Under the pieces are notes generated by a model. It had not been told where the DNA came from and did not search any database. It was given only the letters and a program-made list of their open reading frames with translations. This document shows, in pieces, positions 1-7,582 of a stretch of DNA of 21,976 nucleotides. The position numbers were made by a program, and so were the translations under genes. The DNA comes from DATLYH01 sp035575035. Its GTDB lineage: Bacteria > Planctomycetota > Planctomycetia > Gemmatales > Gemmataceae. The stretch covers positions 1 to 21,976 of the forward strand of contig DATLYH010000380.1 of the NCBI GenBank assembly GCA_035575035.1, written 5' to 3'. Numbering within the stretch: position 1 is the first letter of the stretch; each line of letters begins with the position of its first letter.

Positions 1-72
1 CCGGCCCGGTATTGTAGTCGGTGTGGAGGAAGAAGAGAACCCGCGAGGAGAACTCCGTGCCGGTCGCTGCCA

Positions 73-100
73 ACGGTCCTGCATGATGGAGCAAGGCCGT
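73..100. other. Stem-loop ahead of the DUF11 gene
   Basis: Bases 73-82 and 91-100 can pair over 10 positions (two as G-U wobbles on one strand), with an 8-base loop. There is no T-run after it, so it is not a convincing intrinsic terminator. It may be a 5' leader structure of the following gene or the end of an upstream unit outside the window. Bases 1-260 otherwise show no gene I can support. Confidence 0.25.
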
Positions 101-260
101 GCATGCCGGCGGTAGCGGATGAACGGCCCAGCAAACCTTCTCCTGCGGTCGATTGCTCCTATCCCGGGCAGACAGAGTTCACGCTGGCGGTAACAATGGG
201 TGCCATGCCAGCGCGTATGGAACGGTTGCAAGGAGCGGCGTCGCAATCCGGAGGCTGGTG

Positions 261-1997
261 GTGGGCAGGATCGGGCTACCGCAGCGATCCGCGGCAAAGG
301 CGCTCGGTCTGCTTCTGGCCGGGCTGGCGGCTGCCCTGCTCACCGACCTGCGCCGGCTTGGCGCCGAGCCGGGGCTGCTGCCGGCCCTCCCCGTCCCGGG
401 AACGCCGTGTCTACCCCCGCTCCCCCCGGCGCCCGGTCCGGCCGAGTGCCCGGTCGATCCGCCCGTGCCGGTGGTGGCCATCCGGGTCCGCGTGCCGGCT
501 TTCGCCGCGGCCGGTCAGGAGATCAAGTACCACATCTGCGTCGAGAACTGCTCCCAGGCGGCGGCACATCATGTTCTGGTACGCAATCCGCTGCCGGCCA
601 ACGCCCGGTTGGTCCGGGCCGACCCCGAGCCCACGGCCCGCGAGCCCGAGTTGCTCTGGCGTCTCGGCACCCTCGAAGGCGGCGCTTGTCGGGAAATCGT
701 CCTGGTGCTCGCGCCTACCGGGGCCGGCGAGATCACCAACTGCGCCCGTGTCCAGTTCGAACATGGCCAGTGTGTCCGCACCCAGATCACCCGCCCTGGG
801 CTCAGCCTGCGGAAGTTGGGACCGACCCAGGCGGTGCTGTACGACTCCTTGACGTACCAGCTCATCGTCACCAACACCGGGGCCGCGGAAGTGACCGGAG
901 TGATGTTGACCGACACGCTGCCGGCCGGCCTGGAGCATGCCAGCGGCAAGAATCTCCTCAGCTGGGACATCGGCACCCTGGGGCCGGGCCAGAGCCGCCG
1001 GGTCGAGTACCAGGTGATCGCCAAGAAGGCGGACCGGCTCTGCAACCAGGCCGTGGCCACCGCGGCGGGCGGGCTGAAGGAGGAGGTCAGCCACTGCGTG
1101 ACCGTGACCGAGCCGCGGTTGGAGCTGGTCAAGCGCGGGCCGGAGCGCCGCTTCCTGAACCGGCCGGCGGTCTATCAGATTACGGTGAGCAACCCAGGCA
1201 CGGCACCGGCGGCCGGGGTGGTGATCACCGACATATTGCCGCCGCAGACCGCCGTGGACAGCGCCAGCGAGGGGGCGCAGCTATCCGCCGACCAGGTGCG
1301 GTGGCTAATCGGCACGCTGCCGCCCGGCGGTCGCCGCACCGTGCAGCTGGCACTGCGGGCCCAGGCCGTCGGCGAGGTCCGTAACCGGGCCAGCGCCACA
1401 GCGGCCCGCGGGCTGGCTGCCCAGGCCGAGGCGGTGACCATTTTCGAGGGGGCGACCGGACTGACCGTGGACATCGACGACCGCGATGATCCCGTGCTGG
1501 TCGGCAAGGACACCAGTTATTTGATCACCGTGGTCAACCAGGGGCCGGTGCCGGCGACCAAGGTGCAGGTGGTGGCCACGGCCCCCGAGCAGATGGCGGT
1601 CACCGAGGTCAAGGGACCCAGCAACGCTACCCGGGACGGGAACACGATCACGTTCGAGCCGATCACGCTGGCCCCGGGCGCCACGGCCGCTTACGAGGTG
1701 TTTGTCAAGCCGCAGCGGCCCGGTGATGTCCGCTTCCGGGTGGAGTTGAGCGCAGACCAACTCCCTGCCGGTCCCGTCCGCCGTGAGGAGAGCACCACGA
1801 TCTACACCGACCTTCCGCCCCGACTGGTCCCGCAGCCCGCGGGCCCCCCTCACCCCCAACCCCCCTCCCCCGAAACGGGAGTGAGGGGCGAAGTGGTTCC
1901 GCCCCTCCCCCGAAACAGGGGGAAGCAATTCCGCCCCTCTCCCCTCCCTGAGGGGAGAGGGGTTGGGGTGAGGGGTGGGCCCGTAGAGGGCCGCTGA
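261..1997 (+). CDS. Exported DUF11-repeat (CARDB-like) surface protein
   Basis: No enzymatic function is suggested. It is a secreted or anchored protein built from four tandem DUF11 immunoglobulin-like modules at about residues 72-176, 181-285, 287-396 and 401-517. Each has the family pattern Y-x-I-x-V-x-N-x-G (for example YQLIVTNTGAAEVTGVMLTD), then an L-x-W-x-I-G-T-L-x-P-G strand. Modules 1 and 2 carry several Cys that could form disulfides. The frame is open back to a TTG at 153. I chose GTG 261 because GGAGG lies 6 bases upstream and the product then begins with a basic region and a hydrophobic stretch (ALGLLLAGLAAALL), a signal peptide or anchor. GTG 258 is equally possible. The last 60 or so residues are Pro/Gly/Arg-rich and encoded by an inverted-repeat element, so the original C-terminus was probably shorter. 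DUF11 proteins are common surface proteins in planctomycetes. Any link to the downstream secretion genes is only positional. Confidence 0.8.
   Translation: MGRIGLPQRSAAKALGLLLAGLAAALLTDLRRLGAEPGLLPALPVPGTPCLPPLPPAPGPAECPVDPPVPVVAIRVRVPAFAAAGQEIKYHICVENCSQAAAHHVLVRNPLPANARLVRADPEPTAREPELLWRLGTLEGGACREIVLVLAPTGAGEITNCARVQFEHGQCVRTQITRPGLSLRKLGPTQAVLYDSLTYQLIVTNTGAAEVTGVMLTDTLPAGLEHASGKNLLSWDIGTLGPGQSRRVEYQVIAKKADRLCNQAVATAAGGLKEEVSHCVTVTEPRLELVKRGPERRFLNRPAVYQITVSNPGTAPAAGVVITDILPPQTAVDSASEGAQLSADQVRWLIGTLPPGGRRTVQLALRAQAVGEVRNRASATAARGLAAQAEAVTIFEGATGLTVDIDDRDDPVLVGKDTSYLITVVNQGPVPATKVQVVATAPEQMAVTEVKGPSNATRDGNTITFEPITLAPGATAAYEVFVKPQRPGDVRFRVELSADQLPAGPVRREESTTIYTDLPPRLVPQPAGPPHPQPPSPETGVRGEVVPPLPRNRGKQFRPSPLPEGRGVGVRGGPVEGR
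1841..1982. repeat. Composite inverted-repeat element inside the 3' end of the DUF11 gene
   Basis: A left arm at 1841-1870 (C-rich, starting GGGCCC) is nearly the reverse complement of a right arm at 1950-1982 (G-rich, ending GGGCCC). Between them a 15-base direct repeat CCCCTCCCCCGAAAC occurs at 1862-1876 and 1902-1916, with a degenerate third unit from 1934. Translated on either strand it gives the SPLPxGRGxGxRG-type peptide seen where such elements invade coding ends in many GC-rich bacteria. It encodes the last 45 or so residues of the DUF11 protein and could also fold as a strong transcript-end hairpin. No transposase is present. Confidence 0.65.
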
Positions 1998-2362
1998 CCG
2001 GTCCGGCCGGACTCATCCGATGGACCCCTCTCGAGGCGCGGCGTCTTCGCTCCGGCGGGGCGTCGCGCTTCTTCTTTCGCCTTATCCCTCGCCGCCCAGG
2101 TCGATCCAGGCGGCTTCCCAGCCGGCCGCAGCGTCGGCGCCGTCGCTCGGACCGCCCGTTCCCGGGTCTGCCTCGCCCGGCGGGGCGGTCGGCGGCGTTG
2201 TGAGCCCGGGTTCCGTATGGTGCAACAGGGAGGGCGCATTTCCGGTCGGGAGAGAGTGAGACGGTTGCATTGCGACTCCTGTTGTGAAGGGTGAAATGAT
2301 GAACCACGGCGCGGAGCGGCGCATTGTCTCTGCGCTGCGCGTCGCGTCCCAACGGGAATGGC
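1998..2362. other. Intergenic region without a supported gene
   Basis: This stretch follows the DUF11 gene and precedes, tail to tail, the minus-strand small gene. Open frames exist on both strands but have no ribosome binding site, domain or hydrophobic pattern that I can support. Short GC-rich palindromic bits (such as CGCCC/GGGCG near 2172-2185) occur, as expected at this base composition. I see no promoter or RNA gene. Confidence 0.5.
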
Positions 2363-2590
2363 TTACTGCTGGAGCAGACAGGCACGCCAGTGCCGCGGTT
2401 GACCGGTGCGCCAGCGCTGGATCGCTTCGGTGGTGAGCCGGTCATTCGGGACGGCCTGAATGGGGATAACATGCGGAGGCCTGTCCGGATGCGGAGGGGG
2501 ATGGTCATCGAACCACCCTGTCTGGACCAGGACGATGCCGGCGAGCAGCAGGGTAAGCAGCGTAGACAGGACCAAATGGCGCCGCTTCAT
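2363..2590 (-). CDS. Small single-pass membrane or exported protein, 75 aa
   Basis: I do not recognise the family. Support for a real gene is an excellent ribosome binding site (AAGGAGG, about 6 bases before the ATG, at about 2596-2602 on the plus strand) and an N-terminus with three basic residues followed by a clean hydrophobic segment (residues 8-23, LSTLLTLLLAGIVLVQ). After that comes a soluble tail rich in Pro, His, Trp and Arg (residues 26-75), ending in CLLQQ. The order suggests a membrane anchor or an uncleaved signal with a short periplasmic tail. It is transcribed against both neighbours, so it is probably its own unit. A perfect hairpin lies in its 5' leader. Confidence 0.6.
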   Translation of the reverse strand: MKRRHLVLSTLLTLLLAGIVLVQTGWFDDHPPPHPDRPPHVIPIQAVPNDRLTTEAIQRWRTGQPRHWRACLLQQ

Positions 2591-2615
2591 GGACTGCCTC
2601 CTTGTCCGGAGCTCG

Positions 2616-2634
2616 CCGCCGCTTCCTGCGGCGG
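2616..2634 (-). promoter_or_regulatory. Leader hairpin upstream of the small minus-strand gene
   Basis: CCGCCGC at 2616-2622 and GCGGCGG at 2628-2634 form a perfect 7-bp stem with a 5-base loop. On the minus strand it sits about 14 bases before the Shine-Dalgarno of the 75-aa gene, so in a transcript it could stabilise the 5' end or affect ribosome access. That role is inference from position only. Confidence 0.35.
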
Positions 2635-2747
2635 ACCTTCCCCTGTGGTCTGGCGAGCGCCTGTCAGCGCTCCACCTGGTACCGACGCGGATCCGGCGAA
2701 TCAGGCCGAGCGGACCTTGTTACCGGGAAACCGCCAAAGAGTAAAGA

Positions 2748-2767
2748 CCAAAGGGATGTCCCTTTGG
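2748..2767. repeat. Perfect 9-bp inverted repeat
   Basis: CCAAAGGGA at 2748-2756 and TCCCTTTGG at 2759-2767 are exact reverse complements separated by two bases. The near-continuous symmetry fits a protein-binding operator or a short cruciform better than an RNA hairpin, because the loop is too small. It lies between divergent genes, where a shared operator would be plausible. Confidence 0.4.
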
Positions 2768-2790
2768 CAGGCTGATCGATGTTGGAAGTT

Positions 2791-2818
2791 GAGCAAGCTG
2801 GAGCGGCCCGGCTTGCTC
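2791..2818. repeat. 8-bp inverted repeat with 12-base loop
   Basis: GAGCAAGC (2791-2798) pairs perfectly with GCTTGCTC (2811-2818). It is the second of three closely spaced stem-loops upstream of the Uma2 gene and may belong to its 5' leader. Confidence 0.35.
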
Positions 2819-2863
2819 GCCTTCACGGCATCGGGCCAACGAAGTAGCCTTGGAACGACTTTA

Positions 2864-2904
2864 GAACGGTCCTGGCTCCTTCGGGATTTTGGCCAGGGCC
2901 GTTC
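2864..2904. repeat. 13-bp stem-loop upstream of the Uma2 gene
   Basis: Bases 2864-2876 (GAACGGTCCTGGC) and 2892-2904 (GCCAGGGCCGTTC) pair over 13 positions with one G-U wobble and a 15-base loop. A T-rich stretch with interruptions follows (GTCTCTTTCACTGG), so terminator activity on the plus strand is possible but weak. There is no plus-strand gene just upstream for it to end. A leader attenuator or a small RNA 3' end are other options. Confidence 0.4.
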
Positions 2905-3058
2905 GTCTCTTTCACTGGCCCCTCACTGGAAACAGCCCTACCACGGGCCCGATTCGATGACCTTATCGCCGGCGCCGAAGGTGTCGGAAGCTCGGCTTGT
3001 TCCTGTTATCGCTGCGAGGAACAATAGGGTGGGATTCCCGAACTATGAGGAGCCGTCG

Positions 3059-3751
3059 ATGCCTCGCGCGCCGAAAACTTGGCCTGCGGATTGGACCATG
3101 GCTGATTTGTTGGAGCACTTCGGCGGCATTTCCCCCCGCCGCATCCGCCTGAACCCGCCGCCCGGCACGGCCACCGAGCAGGATGTCATCGACATCCAGA
3201 CGCACGAGGACCGCCTCTACGAATTGGTGGACGGCGTGCTGGTGGAGAAGGTCATGGGATTTCCTGAATCAACCCTCACCTGCCAACTCATCCGCTTGCT
3301 GGGAAACTACGTGGAGGAAAAAGGGCTGGGAATCCTCGCCGGGGCCGACGGCACGGTGCGTCTCATGCCCGGTCTGGTACGCATCCCCGATATCTCCTTC
3401 GTGTCCTGGCGCCAGCTGCCCCGGCACGAGGTTCCTTCCGATCCCATCCCTGACCTCGCCCCTGATCTGGCGATCGAAGTCCTCCGTGAGGGTAACACCC
3501 GAGGCGAAATGAATCGCAAGCTCAAGGATTACTTCCTCGCTGGCGTGAGATTGGTGTGGTACGTTGACCCGCGCCGGCAGACGGTGCGGGTCTACACGGC
3601 ACCCGACCGGTGCACGCGACTGCGGATGGGCGACACGCTCGACGGCGGTGACGTGCTACCCGGCTTCCGCCTGCCGCTGCGGAAGCTGTTCGCCAAAGTC
3701 GGCCGGCCGCGCGCGGCACGCGCCGGTAAGAAAGGCAAGGGCAAGTCCTGA
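3059..3751 (+). CDS. Uma2-family (DUF820) PD-(D/E)XK nuclease-like protein
   Basis: At 230 aa it is close to the usual family length, with an N-terminal addition of about 45 residues and a basic Lys/Gly/Arg tail (212-230). Family hallmarks visible are YELVDGVLVE at residues 54-63, the RIPDISFV strand with D111, the DLAIEVL strand with E140, and K154/K156 followed by DYFLAGVRLVWYVDP, which together match the PD-(D/E)XK core of Uma2 proteins. Family members are predicted Mg-dependent DNA endonucleases. They occur in many copies in cyanobacteria and planctomycetes and their cellular role is mostly unknown. I chose the ATG at 3059 because GAGGAG lies six bases upstream and the family match starts there; the longer open frame upstream is not supported. 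It is a single gene between unrelated units and probably has no part in the secretion operon that follows. Confidence 0.85.
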   Translation: MPRAPKTWPADWTMADLLEHFGGISPRRIRLNPPPGTATEQDVIDIQTHEDRLYELVDGVLVEKVMGFPESTLTCQLIRLLGNYVEEKGLGILAGADGTVRLMPGLVRIPDISFVSWRQLPRHEVPSDPIPDLAPDLAIEVLREGNTRGEMNRKLKDYFLAGVRLVWYVDPRRQTVRVYTAPDRCTRLRMGDTLDGGDVLPGFRLPLRKLFAKVGRPRAARAGKKGKGKS

Positions 3752-3870
3752 AGCCGCCTCGCCCTTGCCGTCCCCCCGTCTTCGGGTGGCCTGCCGCCGC
3801 ATCCGGCCCCCCGTCGCTCCCTCCATCTGACCTCCTCAGGCGATGGACAAATCCGCTCGGCCGCGTTACC

Positions 3871-3896
3871 TTGAATAGACCGGCGGGGTTTAATAT
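3871..3896 (+). promoter_or_regulatory. Possible promoter for the gsp operon
   Basis: An AT-rich patch stands out in the GC-rich spacer before gspE: TTGAAT at 3871-3876 and TAATAT at 3891-3896. The 14-base spacing is short for a sigma-70 promoter. TTACCT at 3866 with a 19-base spacer is an alternative. It lies about 100 bases before the gspE start. The base-composition dip is the main evidence. Confidence 0.25.
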
Positions 3897-3994
3897 TGAC
3901 AGGGGAGCGGAGAGGAAGGCCAGGCCGCGCGCCGGCCGTACCCTGCCTGCCGTCCCTCGCTTACCCACCCTGCCCTGTGCAATCCGAGGCCCTC

Positions 3995-5695
3995 ATGCAG
4001 CTTGCACAACGCCTATTCCAGAAAGGCAAACTCTCCGAGGCCGACCTGGCCCATCTGGCCGAGGCCCGCGCCGCCGCCCCCACCAAGCGCGACCACGAAT
4101 TGCTCATCGAGCGCGGCTACGCCAAGGAGGAGGACGTTCTCGCCGCCTTGGCCGAAGAGTTCGGCATGGAATTGGTCGATCTGACCAAGGTGACGGTTGA
4201 TCCGGACACGCTCAAGGCGATGCCGCTGAAGCTGGTCCACCGCCGCACCTTGATGCCGCTGGCCCGCGAGAACGGCACCCTGATTGTCGCCACCGGCGAC
4301 CCCTACGATGTCTACTCCCTCGACGAGTTGCAAACGCTGACCGGCTTGACGGTCCAGCCGGTGCTGGCCAGTCCGCGCGAGATTGCCCGGCTGATCAAGA
4401 CCCACTTCGGCGTCGGCGGCGAAACCGTCACCCAACTGATCGAGGAGCGCGAGAAAGAGGAAGTCGAGCTGCTCGAGGGCCTTGAGGCGGACGACAGCGA
4501 ACTGGCCAAGATGGCCCAGGAGGCTTCGGTCGTCCGGCTGGTCAACGAGATCCTCATCGAGGCCGCCAACGAGCGGGCCAGCGACATCCACATCGAGCCC
4601 GAGGAGGGGAGCCTCCGTATCCGCTACCGCATCGACGGCCTGTTGCAGACCCAGAAGCTGCCCCCGGAGATCAACCGCTTCCAGGCCGCCATCATCAGCC
4701 GCATCAAGATCATGGCCCGGCTCAACATCGCGGAGAAACGCCTGCCGCAGGACGGCCGGATCAAGATGCGTGTTCAGGGCCGCGAGGTCGATGTCCGCGT
4801 CTCCATCATCCCCATGACGCATGGCGAAGGGGTCGTCCTGCGTCTGCTGGACAAGACGCGGATGGTCTTCAACCTGGCCAATGTCGGCATGCTCCCTGAT
4901 CACTACAAGCTCTTCAAGCAACTGATCGATCTGCCGCACGGCATCATCCTGGTGACCGGTCCGACCGGCTCCGGCAAGAGCACCACTCTGTACAGCGCCC
5001 TTAACGAAATCAAGGATGAAACACTCAAGATCATCACCGTCGAAGATCCGGTCGAATACCAGCAACCGGGCATTAGTCAGATCCAGGTGCATACCAAGAT
5101 CGGCCTGACCTTCGCTGCCGCCCTGCGCAGCATCCTGCGGCACGACCCGGACGTGATCCTGATCGGCGAAATGCGCGACCTGGAGACGGCCGAGAGCGGT
5201 ATCCAGGCCTCGCTGACCGGCCACCTGGTCTTCAGCACCCTGCACACCAACGATGCCCCCAGCGCCTTCACCCGGCTGATCGACATGGGGGTCGAGCCAT
5301 TCCTGGTGTCGAGCACGGTGAACGGGGTGATGGCCCAGCGGCTGGTGCGGACCATTTGCCCGGAATGCAAGGTCGAGTACGAGCCGCACGAGATCCCGAC
5401 CGACTTCCCCCGGCCGGACAAGGGGCCGCTGCGGCTGTGGAAGGGGGCGGGCTGCCGCGCCTGCCGGCAGACCGGCTTCCGCGGCCGCACCGGCATTTTC
5501 GAATTGATGGTGACCAGCGACTCGATCCGCGAGTTGGTCGTGCAGCGCGCCAACGCCGCCGCCATTCGCAACCAGGCGCTAAAGGAGGGCATGATCACCC
5601 TACGCCAGGACGGATGGCGCAAGGTCCTGATGGGGATCACAACGATCGACGAAGTGGCCCGCACCACGGCGGGTGATATCATTGTTCCTGTTTAG
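3995..5695 (+). CDS. gspE: Type II secretion ATPase GspE
   Basis: This is the cytoplasmic hexameric ATPase that drives pseudopilus assembly by working on GspL and GspF. The 566-aa product has an N-terminal MshEN/T2SSE_N-type region (about 1-145), a linker, and the AAA-like ATPase domain. Visible motifs are Walker A GPTGSGKST (322-330), the VEDPVEY strand, the Asp-box/Walker B stretch HDPDVILIGEMRD (about 383-395) and the His-box LTGHLVFSTLHTN (about 407-419). Two CxxC pairs (C455/C458 and C487/C490) form the Zn-binding element typical of GspE and PilB. I chose ATG 3995 because GAGG lies five bases upstream and the domain begins there; the frame is open back to 3896 without support. It is the first gene of the gsp cluster, 80 bases before gspF. 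Type IV pilus PilB is the nearest alternative, but the downstream GspG-K and GspD set favours a T2SS. Confidence 0.95.
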   Translation: MQLAQRLFQKGKLSEADLAHLAEARAAAPTKRDHELLIERGYAKEEDVLAALAEEFGMELVDLTKVTVDPDTLKAMPLKLVHRRTLMPLARENGTLIVATGDPYDVYSLDELQTLTGLTVQPVLASPREIARLIKTHFGVGGETVTQLIEEREKEEVELLEGLEADDSELAKMAQEASVVRLVNEILIEAANERASDIHIEPEEGSLRIRYRIDGLLQTQKLPPEINRFQAAIISRIKIMARLNIAEKRLPQDGRIKMRVQGREVDVRVSIIPMTHGEGVVLRLLDKTRMVFNLANVGMLPDHYKLFKQLIDLPHGIILVTGPTGSGKSTTLYSALNEIKDETLKIITVEDPVEYQQPGISQIQVHTKIGLTFAAALRSILRHDPDVILIGEMRDLETAESGIQASLTGHLVFSTLHTNDAPSAFTRLIDMGVEPFLVSSTVNGVMAQRLVRTICPECKVEYEPHEIPTDFPRPDKGPLRLWKGAGCRACRQTGFRGRTGIFELMVTSDSIRELVVQRANAAAIRNQALKEGMITLRQDGWRKVLMGITTIDEVARTTAGDIIVPV

Positions 5696-5775
5696 CCGCG
5701 CCGCGGCTGTCGTCGCTCCAAGCGGCCTCGCTTGAAGCGGCGAGCCCAGCGAATTGTTCCATGTGAGGTAGCCCC

Positions 5776-6990
5776 GTGCCGGAATTCACCTTCGAGGCAA
5801 TGGCCCCCAGCGGGCAGCGCAGCCAGGGCACCCTGACCGCCCTGAACGAGCGCGAGGTCATGGCCATGCTTGATGCGCGCGGCCTGTTCCCGGTGCGTAT
5901 CCAGCCGGCCAAGAGCAGCAGCAGCGGCTTCCACTTGGGCCGACGCATCCGCAGCCGCTACATGGCCACGTTTTACGCGCAGCTGGCCGACCTGCTCCGT
6001 TCCGGCGTGCCGCTGTTGCGCAGCCTCGACATCCTGGAGCGGCAAAGCTCGCAGCCGGCCCTGGCCGAGATTCTCCGCGAGATCCGCGCCCGTGTCGCCG
6101 ACGGCACCAGCCTGGCCGATGCCATGAGCCAGCACCCCCGGGCCTTCGACGAACTGGTCGTCAGCATGGTCCGCGCCGGCCAGGAAGGCGGCTTCCTGGA
6201 AGACGTCCTCCGCCGCATCGCCGAGTTCACCGAGCACCAGGAGGACCTCAAGTCCCGCGTCGTTGGCGCCCTGGCCTACCCGGTCTTCCTGGCCATCATG
6301 GGCGTGGCGGTTCTGACCGCCCTCATTGTCTTCTTCGTCCCCAAATTCGAGTCAATCTTCAGCCGGCTGGAGGAGAAGGGAGAGCTGCCGGCCCTGACCA
6401 AGCTCCTGATGGGCGTCAGCCACTTCGTGGGGAGTCCCAAGGGGCTGGCCATTGCGGGCGGGGCGGCGCTGGTGGTCTTGCTGTTCCGTCGCTGGGCGCG
6501 GACGGAATCGGGCCGGATGCTGGTGGACGGCTGGAAGCTGCGGCTGCCGGCGGCGGGGAGCATCTATCTGCACTTCGCTCTGTCCCGCTTCACCCGCATC
6601 CTCGGCACTCTGCTGCACAACGGCATCCCCATTCTGCATGCCCTGCGAATCGCCAAGGACTCGACCGGCAACCGGGTGCTGACCCAGGCCATCGACAAGT
6701 CGGCCGAGAACATCAAGGGGGGCGACTCCCTGGCTGCCCCGCTGGGAGCCTGCAAGTACTTCCCCCGCGATGTCGTCGAGATGATCGCCGTCGGCGAGGA
6801 GAGCAACAGCCTGGAAACCGTCCTGGTCAACATCGCCGAGGGGCTGGAAAAGCGGACGACGCGGCAACTCGACCTGTTCGTCCGCCTGCTGGAGCCGATC
6901 ATGCTCCTGGTGATGGCGGCGTTCACCCTGGTGGTCGTCGCCGGTCTGCTGCTGCCGGTCTTCAAGATGGGCAAAACGATCGGCCATTGA
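5776..6990 (+). CDS. gspF: Inner-membrane platform protein GspF
   Basis: GspF is the polytopic platform protein that couples the GspE ATPase to pseudopilin assembly. The 404-aa product has the family's usual length and its two T2SSF domains, at about 65-190 and 270-395. The halves show the repeated pattern FYAQLADLLRSGVPLLRSLDIL and FTRILGTLLHNGIPILHALRIA. Three membrane segments lie at about 164-190, 222-240 and 375-396, matching known GspF topology. The start is GTG 5776 with GTGAGG about seven bases upstream. It follows gspE by 80 bases and is presumably in the same transcript. It is intact, with no unusual features. Confidence 0.93.
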   Translation: MPEFTFEAMAPSGQRSQGTLTALNEREVMAMLDARGLFPVRIQPAKSSSSGFHLGRRIRSRYMATFYAQLADLLRSGVPLLRSLDILERQSSQPALAEILREIRARVADGTSLADAMSQHPRAFDELVVSMVRAGQEGGFLEDVLRRIAEFTEHQEDLKSRVVGALAYPVFLAIMGVAVLTALIVFFVPKFESIFSRLEEKGELPALTKLLMGVSHFVGSPKGLAIAGGAALVVLLFRRWARTESGRMLVDGWKLRLPAAGSIYLHFALSRFTRILGTLLHNGIPILHALRIAKDSTGNRVLTQAIDKSAENIKGGDSLAAPLGACKYFPRDVVEMIAVGEESNSLETVLVNIAEGLEKRTTRQLDLFVRLLEPIMLLVMAAFTLVVVAGLLLPVFKMGKTIGH

Positions 6991-7014
6991 GCGCCAGCAG
7001 TGCGCGAATGTTCA

Positions 7015-7044
7015 TGATTCTTTAATCAGTACGGCTGGTATACT
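7015..7044 (+). promoter_or_regulatory. Candidate extended -10 promoter for gspG
   Basis: The 141-base gap between gspF and gspG is locally AT-rich and contains TGGTATACT, an extended -10 element (TATACT at 7039-7044). The -35 is weak (TGATTC near 7015-7020). The start of gspG is about 88 bases downstream. Separate, stronger transcription of the major pseudopilin would fit the high amount needed in other T2SS. Confidence 0.45.
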
Positions 7045-7060
7045 TTACAAGCAGGCAAGC

Positions 7061-7080
7061 GAGGGCGATCCGCTGCCCTC
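7061..7080 (+). promoter_or_regulatory. Small hairpin in the gspG leader
   Basis: GAGGGC (7061-7066) and GCCCTC (7075-7080) pair perfectly around an 8-base loop. It lies between the candidate gspG promoter and the GAGGAG ribosome binding site at 7119-7124, so it could be a 5' leader stabiliser. No known riboswitch core is visible around it. Confidence 0.25.
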
Positions 7081-7131
7081 CCCCACCCACCGAACCATTC
7101 ACCAGTCCAGCGGTAGTAGAGGAGCTTACCT

Positions 7132-7536
7132 ATGACCGCACCCCGAAGAACCCAGAGCGCCCGTCCCGGCTTCACCCTGACGGAGTTGCTCGTTGTCGTC
7201 GCCATCATCGTCGTGCTGGCCAGCATCGCCGTGCCGATTACGCTGAACGTCCTCAGCGAAGCCCGTCGGGACGCAGCCATGGCCCACATGAAGGGGACCC
7301 TCGCGCCGGCCGTCAAGATGTACGCCGTCAAACACGGCCAACCCCCTGCCACCATTGAGCAGCTGCTCGCCATTAACGGGGGTTCCCTGACCCAGGACCA
7401 TATTATCGACCCCTGGGGCCGACCCTACGAGTTGGCCGTCATCCCTACCGAGGACCCGACCATTTTCAGTTTCCAGATTATCAGCCACGGGCCCAGCCCG
7501 GGCAGCCCCGGTAGCGAAATCATTCACGCGGAGTGA
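7132..7536 (+). CDS. gspG: Major pseudopilin GspG
   Basis: GspG is the main subunit of the pseudopilus that pushes substrates through the secretin. The 134-aa product has a short basic leader (13 residues) and a canonical prepilin peptidase site G13|FTLTE with Glu at +5, followed by the hydrophobic helix ELLVVVAIIVVLASIAVPI. The C-terminal globular part has the GspG signature DPWGRPYEL (about 93-101) near the calcium-binding loop. Length is normal for the family. The ATG follows AGAGGAG by seven bases, the best ribosome binding site in the cluster with that of gspL. A candidate separate promoter lies upstream. The peptidase that would process it (GspO/PilD) is not in this window. Confidence 0.95.
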   Translation: MTAPRRTQSARPGFTLTELLVVVAIIVVLASIAVPITLNVLSEARRDAAMAHMKGTLAPAVKMYAVKHGQPPATIEQLLAINGGSLTQDHIIDPWGRPYELAVIPTEDPTIFSFQIISHGPSPGSPGSEIIHAE

Positions 7537-7582
7537 TCAAGGGGGAACAAGCTGAGCAAACGAAAGGGGGATCCTGCGAGCC

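Larger units (their letters stand above)
2635..3058. other. Intergenic region with serial stem-loops
   Basis: This is the spacer between the divergently transcribed small minus-strand gene and the Uma2 gene. The Uma2 frame stays open across it back to 2324, but the derived residues are low in pattern and lack a start site, so I treat it as non-coding. It contains three well-formed inverted repeats between 2748 and 2904, listed separately. No sigma-70-like promoter stands out, although one must exist for each divergent gene. Confidence 0.45.

Noticed and set aside
2324..3058. A 245-residue N-terminal extension of the Uma2 protein
   Set aside because: It has no ribosome site at 2324, no recognisable pattern and covers a stem-loop-rich spacer and the small opposite gene. 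The ATG at 3059 has GAGGAG at good spacing and fits the family.
7021..7131. A c-di-GMP riboswitch in the gspG leader
   Set aside because: Such elements often control pilus-like genes, but I could not find the conserved GEMM core or its tetraloop-receptor bases here, only a simple 6-bp hairpin.
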